DNA of 16,034 bases from Paraglomus occultum (taxonomy: Eukaryota > Glomeromycota > Glomeromycetes > Paraglomerales > Paraglomeraceae): assembly GCA_910592205.1 (NCBI GenBank), contig CAJVPJ010000824.1, positions 1-16,034 on the forward strand, in the 5' to 3' direction. The notes under the pieces are model-generated. The model had not been told where the DNA came from and ran no database searches. It worked only from the letters and a program-made list of their open reading frames with translations. Positions 1 to 8,328 of this stretch are shown here, piece by piece. A program made the position numbers and the translations under genes. The first letter of the stretch is position 1; the number at the start of each line of letters is the position of its first letter.

Positions 1-540
1 TTGATGTAAAAACAGACGCTTATTTGCGGTAATATGCTAACTGAATTTGTATATTAATATACCATATTTGGAACCTCTTCTGACGCAATTGCCAGGTTAT
101 TGCCAATAAAATTGATCAATTTAAGTCAGCTGATTGATTAATTGGTAGTATGTTATTGTATTTGTGTTAAATTTTGCAAACCGTTCTGAATACAACAATC
201 AATATTTACAAGGCAACTCAGTCGTTATACGAGCTAAGACGTTTCAAATATAACGTTAAAATAAATCATTCTGTTTTTCTTACTAGTTACGTTATGGATA
301 AACGATGAGAAAGTTTTGACGGTGGCGGTGGCGTGTACAATTTTTATGGGTAATGAATTTTGCGATCAAGCCTTAATAATAGTACATATGTAATTGGCAA
401 AGGTTTAATATATGAATTATAATAGCGCCGGTTGACTATTCAAATTCAAACTCACGCTGATAGAAAACAAGTATGCCAATGAATTTAAAACCAGATGTGC
501 TTGATTTATTACTAACAAACTGATGGCTTTGTCTGTTTGT
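1..540. other. AT-rich intergenic DNA, no gene seen
   Basis: I find no open reading frame with coding character, no credible exon flanked by splice signals and no RNA gene here. The DNA is AT-rich with small palindromes such as TATATTAATATA near 50-61. It continues into the repeat-rich region that follows. Confidence 0.6.
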
Positions 541-542
541 TT

Positions 543-586
543 ATTGACATAAAGTCCAAATTGACATAAAGTCCAAATTGACATAC
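543..586. repeat. 17-bp tandem repeat, 2.6 copies
   Basis: The unit ATTGACATAAAGTCCAA occurs at 543-559 and again, identical, at 560-576, followed by a partial copy ATTGACATAC at 577-586. On the minus strand this stretch resembles the core of the longer repeat at 693-764 (both have TGTATGTC, then a purine pair, then TTTGGA, then TTT). It may therefore be a decayed arm facing that repeat, giving a ~200-bp foldback. That link is inference from roughly 20 matches in 26 positions. Confidence 0.85.
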
Positions 587-692
587 AATACTAATAATTT
601 TCTTTGACAACAATGCATAATAATTTATGACTTGCTTCGTATTATTTTTGTTCAAGATGTTAAAGGCAACTATTACGATATACATACATATG

Positions 693-764
693 CTGTATGT
701 GTGTTGTATGTCGGTTTGGAATTTGTGTCCATTCGGAATGGACATATGTTGGATGGATTGGAAT
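693..764 (+). repeat. ~70-bp inverted repeat, copy 1 (partner at 2305-2373)
   Basis: Read on the plus strand this segment is almost the exact reverse complement of 2305-2373. The shared core is TGTTGTATGTCGGTTTGG, then AATTT, then a nested near-palindrome GTCCATTC-G-GAATGGAC, then an ATTGGAAT end. A pair this long and this similar indicates a transposon or MITE family. No ORF between the copies resembles a transposase. Whether the two copies are the ends of one 1.68-kb element or two separate insertions in opposite orientation cannot be decided here. Confidence 0.8.
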
Positions 765-957
765 CATAAAGACAATCAGATAACAACAATATAAAAATGT
801 TATGATACAAAGAACGATGTACTAAGATTATGAGGGTGGCAGTTCAAGTTACAAATGACAGCAGCTTTGCGACAAGCACATCGAGCCGTTGAACAGCTAG
901 TCTTACAACTGCATCTAATCTTGTTTAAATTGACAAAACTTTGAGCCGAAGGGGCTT

Positions 958-1350
958 TATTATTTTGACAGAATGCTCTGGGTTACAGAATGCGTTAAGT
1001 TAGTAATTGTCTTTCTATTTGTAGACAAATACAATTGTGAGAAACATCGTCAGATCTGACATATCATTGTGAAGAATGCCTCTCAGTTACAGAATACGTT
1101 AACGAATAGTCCTTCCATTGGTGCGGAGATGTAAATACAATTGTGAATAAACACCGCCTGACATATCATTGTGAATATGTTCGAGTTACTGAAAACAGTG
1201 GGAAAGAATTGAAAAACGAGAATATTAAAATGGCGTAATATGCTTTGAGTTACAAATACGTTAGCGATTCCTTTGATTTGTGCGGAAATAGCGCCTTGAC
1301 TGACATTTTACCATTGTGAAAGAATGCTTTGAGTTACTGAATACGTTAGT
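958..1350. repeat. Degenerate tandem repeat, five units of ~65-105 bp
   Basis: A recognisable unit recurs with starts near 971, 1074, 1173, 1237 and 1322. Each begins GAATGCTYTGRGTTAC, then (T/A)GAATACGTTA. Most units continue with CCTTT..TTTGTGCGG and end in TGACATATCATTGTGAA. Units vary by substitutions and deletions, so the array is old. It has no coding frame. It could be a satellite-like intergenic repeat or the inside of a non-autonomous element, since it lies between the two arms at 693-764 and 2305-2373. Confidence 0.75.
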
Positions 1351-2304
1351 AAAATTTTCCCATTTGGTGGATGATATTCAAAACTTAACCATTTCGGTTT
1401 AAGGTGGTGCGACACACATCCACTAGCCAACTTGTCAGCCCAAATTTGGGCTAAAATACAGACAGATCGTGTGAACTTTAAACAAGTCTGCGCTTTTCGA
1501 TTTAGTGGTAGCTACTACCAACCCTTGTAGATGATTTGGTTTCAGCCATAAACAGAATGGTAGAACAGCAATGTACTGTTCACTATCGCCATTGGTATTA
1601 TGCTTGATGAGTTGAATTATCAAACAAGTTTGTGCTAATCATACAATTTGACGACTGGTGTGTGGTTTTTGACGAAGGATTCAACCATACGGCTTGTGGG
1701 TTTCTGTATGTATGTGCACAATTTGTCGAATAATTTGATAATTAATATCGGCTTAATCAACATTTAGAATTTGTCAATATTATATGTACGCTTCACCTCA
1801 TTGAATGAATCGTTCTGCGAGTAGTTGGCATAGAATTGTGCAGTTTTGTGAGAACAAACATTATTTTGATCACATTTGTTATACGATTCTTCTTGTGACA
1901 GTGATACATGCAATGTCTTCCAAATAAATGTTCTGAACTTTCAATTTTTTACGTGTGTAAATGCGGGTTTGGGAATTTGACAGAGTTTACATTGTGATTT
2001 GATTACATATGACAGTAACGAAACGTTATGAAGCATAGTTAACTGTCATAATCGACAGTGCAATAATTTGTTACGTGTAATACTATTTATGATATCATGA
2101 ATAAGATTCAAGTATATATGAACGATATAATATAAAAACGTAATACAAGTAGTAATATCACAAGTGACTTGCGCGTATACAGATTAGTTATTTCTTATGC
2201 TAAAACTTACAAACGTTAAAGTAGCATGTTGTTTATACGCAAGTAGAGTTGATATCATAATGCCAATAATGATTTTATAATGTTGTTACCTGGTTGTCTT
2301 TACT
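1351..2304. other. Intergenic DNA, no gene seen
   Basis: The stretch is AT-rich with scattered stops in all frames. A 62-codon open frame on the minus strand near 1435-1623 has no recognisable domain and no flanking splice signals that would extend it. A small imperfect stem, TATGACAGT(T)AAC against GTTAACTGTCATA, lies near 2009-2053. Nothing else stands out. Confidence 0.5.
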
Positions 2305-2373
2305 ATTCCAATCCTCCGACATACATGTCCATTCGGAATGGACATAAATTCCAAACCGACATACAACATACAG
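2305..2373 (-). repeat. ~70-bp inverted repeat, copy 2 (partner at 693-764)
   Basis: This is the mirror copy of the repeat at 693-764, with the same nested near-palindrome at 2326-2344 and the same flanking ATTCCAATCC. It lies about 40 bp beyond the stop codon of the orphan gene on the minus strand (2415-3195). It begins where the nucleotide similarity between the 3' flank of that gene and the 3' flank of its paralogue near 6587-6650 appears to stop. Confidence 0.8.
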
Positions 2374-2414
2374 TAATTGCCTATTGTACAACACATCTGT
2401 ACTCTAATGTTGTC

Positions 2415-3195
2415 TCAATATAATCTTAAACTTTTTCCTTTTCGATTTACAATGTCTATAAAAGTTGAGGTAATATTTGCTAATATTTGTATATGTCTTC
2501 TGTTTTTCTCCTTTAACATTCGTATACGATCATCCTGCTTTTCTAACGTTTGCATATATTCTGTGTGTATCTTATTAACGTCCTTTAATTTTTGTATACT
2601 ATTCTTCAGTGCTTCTACTGTATTCTCTTCAAATATTTGCATATATTCCGTATATATGTCCTCGTTGCTTGAATCACAAATAATCCGTTTGCTACGTCGG
2701 AAACGCGGCCACTTATCTTTATGCTGTTTATATAGTGGTTTGCTAACGTAGCTGAATAAACTACGGCACATACGATCAAAACAATGCCTATTTTTCTGCA
2801 GCAGTTGTTGTTCTACATGCCGCGGTTTATTTCTTTTTTTCGAAGAATAGCGATACTTGCGCATTCCAAAATGAGTCAATCTGTTGTTGGGATATCGCCA
2901 TATTCGTATTCCAAGATGGGTCAGCTTTTTTTTAGGATAATGATACTTTCGCATTTCAAAGTAAGCCAACTTTGTTCTTCGGTAGCGATATTTTAGTATT
3001 TCAAGCCGAGTCAATGCCTTTCCGGGATGATGACCGACATAATGTTGTCTATGTCTAGAAAAGAAAACATTACAATATTAAATTACTTGATATGCAAACA
3101 AGCCCAATCTCCGCTAAAGCAGAGACCTTGATACTCGAAATTGGTGCGTAGTTTGATTACCGTGAAAGTAAAGTTATTCTTAATAGCTTCAACAT
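2415..3195 (-). CDS. Orphan two-exon gene: 15-residue repeats plus coiled-coil C-terminus
   Basis: I do not recognise this family. Exon 2 (3054-2415) is open, with a clean acceptor (TTTTCTTTTCTAG). An upstream exon 3195-3161 begins with ATG, encodes MLKLLRITLLSR including the split codon, and ends CG|GTAATC; the 106-nt intron joins in phase, giving 224 residues. Residues about 25-84 are four tandem 15-residue units with consensus KLTHxGMRKYRYxxK. The middle is basic, with Lys/Arg and Trp. The last ~80 residues are coiled-coil-like and contain KEKNRR, LANI and VNRKGK, shared with the exon at 6379-6587 on the other strand. The short basic-hydrophobic start could be a mitochondrial presequence, but that is speculation. 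Exon 2 is much better supported than exon 1. Confidence 0.5.
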
Positions 3196-3329
3196 CGAAA
3201 CAGTGCTTTTTTAGCGGAGAGACAGAGACACCTATTCAGTGTTAGATATTTCTACAATTTTCAGTATCTCAAATAGAGAAAATAGAAAGAAGTTGTAACA
3301 GGCAAAAGCAGACTATTATATTATAACTA

Positions 3330-4085
3330 CCCCAGGAGGCTGTGGGTAATTTGTTGCAGTAACGTGACTCTGTATTACATCTCTATCCTCTGTGTACATT
3401 TCGATTTCCTGAAACGGTTTGCCTTAGTATTAGCAAATCTGGCCCAACCCTCAGCAGATTAAAATCAAAATTGAATTTGATATGGTTTTCGTAAATACAG
3501 TACTAATACTGTACTTTAAGATTGATATTAATGTTAATACTCATCTATTTCAATTTTCTTTACGAGCTACTGTCTGCTAGCACTAGCTAAAAGTTTTTAA
3601 CAAAAACTACTTTCTTACTATATTTACTTAGTAGACAATCATCATCAATATTACATGTAATTGTTGAAAATTATATATATGATATGTCCGTGACTGTACA
3701 TTGTTAAAAATTTAACAATTTTTGATATACCATATCCGCAAGATTTGTTAAAGTGTGGAGAAGCGTTCGAAAATTCGTAACGTTACAGGCAGCGGTTGAC
3801 AAATCCTCGACGTCACAATAAAAACACCATGTTTAAATTGAGTTTTCGATGATATTAATATTGGTGGCGTTAGTATTAGTGAGAAATTCAATCCTGATTT
3901 CAATCTGCTGATGGTTGGGCCAGATTTGCCAAGGCAAACCATCAACAAATGTTGATCCATATTTATTGTCCACCCAAGCGATTTCCGATTTAGTCAGTGA
4001 GCTAACAGAGATGCAGCGATTTTAACAGGACAGAGATGTAATACAGAATCACATTACTGCAATAATTACCCACAGCCTCCTGGGG
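3330..4085. mobile_element. Foldback MITE-like element, 756 bp, TA-flanked
   Basis: The left end, CCCCAGGAGGCTGTGGGTAA, is repeated inverted at the right end (4066-4085), and the match runs on for about 58 bp with a few mismatches. A second inverted block follows further in (left about 3417-3480, right about 3884-3945), with the shared core GCAAATCTGGCCCAACC. The left arm has lost roughly 70 bp between the blocks compared with the right arm. A TA dinucleotide lies immediately outside each end (3328-3329 and 4086-4087), as expected for a TA target duplication of a Tc1/mariner-type element. The inside has no transposase; a 70-codon minus-strand frame (3748-3960) overlaps the right arm and has no recognisable domain. 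A non-autonomous element is the best reading. Confidence 0.8.
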
Positions 4086-4143
4086 TATCACAAGAAGAGA
4101 TTTATCATTAGACACATGACCTGCGAAACTTTGGTGGTAGTTC

Positions 4144-4200
4144 CTCACCTCCTTCAACTAATAAAGTCGATGATCGACTTTATTAGTTGAAGGAGGTGAG
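4144..4200. repeat. Perfect 57-bp hairpin (27-bp arms, 3-nt loop)
   Basis: The left arm starts CTCACCTCCTTCAACTAATA and runs to 4170, the loop is TGA at 4171-4173, and the right arm (4174-4200) is its exact reverse complement. No mismatch is present. It lies 59 bp outside the right end of the foldback element at 3330-4085 and is not part of any gene I can see. Confidence 0.97.
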
Positions 4201-4205
4201 TTTCT

Positions 4206-4807
4206 CGTCATCAAAATTTACGGACACGTGCAGAAATAGCTAACATCGTTGCAGACACATTGTGCATATCAGAAATTTTACCAAGAGAATAAGCAAGTGT
4301 CACGGAAAGGGTAAGCAGGTGAATAATCGCAGCAGTTTGTAGAGACTTTAGTTGGTGGTGTTCGTAATTTTCGCACAGTCAAGAGACTATGTGTACTAGT
4401 ACAAATTTCAGGGGTTTCTATAATTTTGAAAACTGCGACAATACTAATACAATATTTTACATTGTGTATTTTATAAACAATCAATATTTTTCGTTCTTTT
4501 TTCTTTTGTGTGCGTGTAGTTTGGACTAATTATTTTGATTGGGTACATGGTCTGAATGACCCCTGATATATCTGTCAATTCTTTATTTAAAAAATTTAAA
4601 AACAGCAACAAACTGATACAGTCTGATCAGAAAGCAATGTTTAAGTATTGTTACAGCTAAGACGTTGTCAATAGGTTTTAAAGAAAAATAACTATATTCA
4701 TAAGAGCAATGGCTGCATTTTAAACTTTTTATTATCACGCATGCACTCGTCCGAAAATTACTTCAAAATAGGTCTGACAACTATCAAGCATAATGCTTAC
4801 ATTAGAA
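4206..4807. other. Intergenic DNA, no gene seen
   Basis: No exon-like frame with splice signals is visible. A 68-codon open frame on the minus strand (4278-4484) has no recognisable features. The segment just before 4808 would be the 3' untranslated region of the minus-strand gene that ends there. Confidence 0.5.
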
Positions 4808-5520
4808 TCAAATGTTTTTACATTCTGCAATATAATGATTATACATTTCAATTGCTTGCATATATCGTTTTTGCCTTCTTTCTAAGTCCTGAATAATCTT
4901 ATTCTTTTTTTCTATCTCCAACTGAAGTCTACAATTATCTCTCAACAACACATTAACATGTGTTTCTTTGAGATGAGCTCCAACAAAATAAGACCACTCC
5001 CACAAATCATCATAATGTTTGTCAAGACATTCAGTACCAAAGTTCAATACTGACAAAGCCCTCGTTCGCCACCACTCATGTTCTCTGAAAGTGACAGCAT
5101 ATTTGTTGAGAACGTCATTATAACTCAGTTTGCCTTTTTTTATTGAAGTATCTTCTCTAATGTAAAGCTGCTTTGGTCTTCTCATTCTGTAATGTAACTG
5201 ATTTTTACTGGAATAGAGATGGGCACCATATCTTAATGCTCGAGATGACTGGTGAGAAAAGGAAAGCATCATTAACAATTCTCAACTACTAATGGATATG
5301 CAGTTGAAGGAAGAAAAGCAACCTGAGATCTGTTGTTCTCACATGACACCTGACCACTATAAAATTTTGCAATCAATCGTGTGGCCTTCATGTGTCTGCT
5401 GTTGTGACACAATAATATTTTGATGACCATGAGCCACACAAGCCATAATATTTTATTTGGCAAATTCAAAAAAGGCAGTCTCATGACATCTTTGAAACTT
5501 TGTGTCGCATGTTGTCTCAT
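4808..5520 (-). CDS. Orphan gene with Trp-rich middle and coiled-coil C-terminus
   Basis: I do not recognise the family. The best model has two exons, 5520-5323 and 5248-4808, giving 212 residues. The acceptor is strong (CTTTCCTTTTCTCACCAG) and in phase with either of two donors, CAG|GTTGCT (74-nt intron) or CAG|GTGTCA (101-nt intron). An alternative without an intron starts at the ATG at 5272. Exon 1 carries a hydrophobic stretch around residues 24-38, so a membrane segment is possible if that exon is real. The middle has REHEWWR and DDLWEWSYF. The last ~46 residues (KKNKIIQDLERRQKRYMQAI and after) look like a coiled coil and loosely resemble the C-terminus of the gene at 2415-3195. It is head-to-head with the locus at 5716, with 195 bp between the two ATG codons. 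Confidence 0.45.
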
Positions 5521-5715
5521 GCAGATTTGTTTGACGGCTTGAAAAGAACTGTTTTCTGTTCCTCGCCAGTTTGCATTTTATACTAATGCACTACGATATC
5601 GGTATTTCAGAAAACAGTCAGTTTACTTCGTTATACGAAAATGCCTTTCCACCAGTGATAGTACTATAACACAAGACCATAAGGCTAATCTCAAAAATCG
5701 AACGCATTTAACTTG

Positions 5716-6587
5716 ATGGAAGCAAATGATAAAGCGGCATCAGTGTTAAGAAACTATCAGACGGAGGCTTATAAACCATTAGGGCAAAGTTATGAGGAGT
5801 GTATAAAAAATTTGATGGAAGAGATAATTAACTTACAAAAGCACCGGAAAAGAAAAATAAATTCATACAATGTTTGGAATCAACGAAGGAAGGAAAATCG
5901 ATAGACAGTGAAGGATTCTTTCGAATGCCGATACACGTACCCGAAGTACATGTTAAAGGTTTGCAGAAAACAGCAAGATCTTTCAGACTCGGAAGAATTC
6001 GCAATGTTAGATCTGCCTTGGAATATGTCAGGAGACGAGTAAGACCAAAATTTTTATATGCCTAATAGTGTGTGCTACAGCGATTGCCTGAAGAAAAGAG
6101 GTTCAAAGATATGTTGTATCATTCATGCAAAGCTCATCACATACATATAAAACTTGTAAAAAATTGTCTTGGTAATCTCTATCGTATTTTATGTAAAGGA
6201 AAGCATGGTTACGAGAAAGAAGGAGCTGTTGGCCTTGGGTGTTATATTAAGCTATTTTAACATTAAATTTACTTATTGGGAAAGCTTTCCATATTTACAT
6301 ATTTACTCCTTAGTATTGACGAACAGCGTATATGTATATGCCGAGAATTATAAACATTCCATTGCAATTAGTTGTTAGACGAGCTTACATTAGAATCACA
6401 GAATGATAGTATACGAACGTTGAAGGACCTTAATGAGACACATAGAAAATATATACAAACATTAGAATGGAATAATTTTATACAAACGTTAAAGGAGAAG
6501 AACAGAAGACAGATACAAGCATTAGCAAATATTGCCGCAACTTTTACAGACATGGTAAATCGAAAAGGAAAAACGTTTAAGCAGTAG
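5716..6587 (+). pseudogene. Frame-conflicted locus whose last exon is a paralogue of the 2415-3195 gene
   Basis: From ATG at 5716 a frame reads MEANDKAASVLRNYQTEAYK and runs to TAG at 5902-5904. The same frame then continues open and coding-like (KYMLKVCRKQQDLSDSEEF, then DLPWNMSGD) to a donor GA|GTAAGA at 6030. A second frame (about 5842-6030) joins the open frame starting CGATTGCCTGAAG at 6083 in phase, and that frame runs to TAA at 6260. The last exon, 6379-6587 after TTGTTAG, is clear: 21 of 28 residues around KEKNRR..LANI..VNRKGK match the C-terminus of the 2415-3195 gene, and the 3' flanks are also alike. Either small introns are misread or the 5' part carries a nonsense or frameshift change. 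I favour a decaying copy, weakly. Confidence 0.4.
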
Positions 6588-7171
6588 GGATTATATTAAG
6601 ACAGCATCAGAGTACATTTGGGTGTTGTGCAATATACAATAAGCAATATTTTGTTTATTATTACAGTTCTCTCTTTGTGTAAACGTATTATGATAAGCTA
6701 CATATTAATATAGCAATTAAGGTGCGTGTGCAGAAGTAGATTCTACAATAAGTAATAGTATACATATTAATATGTTAGTGTTGAATAATATATAAAGCTA
6801 AAATTAAACAAGAATTAGTTAATATTAATATTAACTCTAGAAGTGCCAGTTTCAAAAATCAAAACAAATAGACTGATTTGTGGGGGAGTAAAGTAGACTA
6901 TTCAGCTGACAAGGGATCTATCGCCGCAACAGCGACAGTTCAACTAAGACTGAATGCTACAAGTGACGTGTGTTGTTTTTTTTTTTCAATTATTTACACA
7001 TACTCATACTGGGACAAATTCGGAAGTAATACATGATACCCAATAAGGAAGGAAGAGCAAAGAAATTGTCGAACAGCATAATAAATTTAATACCTTATTT
7101 GGGATTGTAGATGTATAAATACGTTTTTTCAAATCAAAAATGCTTACTGCAAGGTAGTTATCAAAGACTGC
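6588..7171. other. Intergenic and presumed upstream region of the DUF4291 gene
   Basis: The first ~65 bp match the 3' flank of the minus-strand paralogue at 2415-3195 (shared words such as GATTATATT.AGACA, AGAGTACA and CAATA.GCAAT). After that it is AT-rich, with a perfect 20-bp palindrome AGTTAATATTAATATTAACT at 6817-6836 and a run of T at about 6977-6987, a pyrimidine tract of the kind common in fungal promoters. No exon is seen. Confidence 0.5.
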
Positions 7172-7192
7172 ATGGGAGAATTTGCAATATAG
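7172..7192 (+). promoter_or_regulatory. Six-codon upstream ORF before the DUF4291 gene
   Basis: An ATG at 7172 opens a frame MGEFAI that stops at TAG 7190-7192, 30 nt before the ATG of the DUF4291 gene and in the same frame. If the transcript starts upstream of it, it would act as a short uORF that lowers translation of the main frame. The same AATATAG could instead be an intron acceptor. Transcript data are not available here. Confidence 0.3.
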
Positions 7193-7222
7193 TTTCCTTT
7201 AAATTCAAGTGTGACTGAAACA

Positions 7223-7944
7223 ATGCTATCTCTTTACAAAGATCAATCTGCCAATTGGCCTGCCTCGGGCCGCTACATTCTAGCCCAATTCACCCCAACC
7301 ACAATCACTGTATACCAGGCCTACAATCGCTTCATAGCCTCTTATGCCGTCCAACATCAAACACTTGGAGGTCCGGACTTTTCCTTAACTCGCATGACAT
7401 GGATAAAACCCAACTTTGCTTGGATGATGTATAGATCCGCCTGGGCTACAAACAAAAACCAGGAACATATCTTGGCCATCGAATTGCAAAGAACAGTTTG
7501 GGATGAAATGCTGTTACATGGAGTTGTGAGCAGTTATGGACAGAGTAGAGCATTTGCGAACCAAGAAGAATGGAATGCAGAGCTAAAGAACAGTAAAATT
7601 AGAATACAATGGGATCCTGATCATAGTTTGAAGGGAGGCAAGTTGAAGAGGAGAGCCATACAAGTTGGTGTCAAACACGAGTGGATGGACAAGTATTTGG
7701 AAGGAATTGTTCGTATTGAGGATATCACTGAATTTGTAAGGGAACAGGGAAAACTTGTTGAAGAAGGTTTGGTAAGTATACGGGAAAATGTGTGCGTCAT
7801 TGGTATGAATAAACGGCTGATGTGTCCGATCGTGTTTGATAGGTCGATGCAGTCATGACCCCTACTGAAACTATTTACGAAGTATCGGACGCTATTAAAA
7901 TGAGATTGGGAATGGATTTGGATGAAGAAGTTGGAGATGATTAA
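7223..7944 (+). CDS. DUF4291 family protein
   Basis: The spliced product has 216 residues, the usual size of DUF4291 proteins (Pfam family of unknown function found in bacteria and fungi). Exons are 7223-7771 and 7843-7944. The 71-nt intron has donor TTG|GTAAGT, a likely branch site GGCTGATG and acceptor GATAG, and joins in phase 0. Family hallmarks in order are RYILAQF and TITVYQAYN near the start, MTWIKPNFAWMMYRSAWAT about residues 60-80, HILAIEL, then IQWDPDHSLKGGKLKRRAIQ and a short acidic end (DLDEEVGDD). The first ATG after an in-frame stop at 7190 is 7223, with A at -3. A GTG at 7211 is not used as a start in fungi. No signal peptide or membrane segment is visible. The gene is convergent with APP1; AATAAA at 8195-8200 is a possible poly(A) signal. 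Confidence 0.93.
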
Positions 7945-8328
7945 AGAACCCAGTACCCATTAGCATACACTTTTATTTTTTTCGATGATAAAACGATATA
8001 GATATGCATTTTAATTATTACAATGTTCAGTATGTTCGTTGACTGTAGCGTCTATGAAACATAATATAATATACAAACGATTCCATTCTTTTTTTCTCGA
8101 TCTACGCTATTGGTAGACTAAATCTATTTAGGACGGATGATTAATCTGGATGCCAACTAAGAAAATTTAGTAACGTACAAATAAATATCTACAGAATAAA
8201 TATTTTAGTTCTACTTCACATTTGGGATAACTGATAACTATAACAATAATGCTTCATTTCATTTTACTACGTCACTGTTAAACTCACTAGTACTATAAAC
8301 TCACTCCTGCCATTCGCCTTCACATTAA
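7945..8328. other. Convergent 3' region between DUF4291 and APP1 genes
   Basis: This 384-bp spacer separates the stop codons of two convergent genes. It is AT-rich and has no reading frame of note. AATAAA occurs at 8195-8200 on the plus strand, with a similar AAATAAAT just before it. I see no clear signal for the minus-strand gene. Confidence 0.6.

Noticed and set aside
855-944. 29-residue frame MTAALRQAHRAVEQLVLQLH and on
   Set aside because: It looks protein-like but is short, isolated, and has no splice-linked neighbours or family features.
2377-2996. Plus-strand frames of 124 and 70 codons rich in Phe, Cys and Ser
   Set aside because: They are antisense to the orphan gene; the minus strand has internal repeats and a paralogue in the window, the plus strand does not.
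3748-3960. 70-codon minus-strand frame inside the foldback element
   Set aside because: It overlaps the inverted arm and bears no transposase motif, so it is probably chance.
6368-6553. 61-codon minus-strand frame
   Set aside because: It is antisense to the exon that is conserved between the two orphan paralogues.
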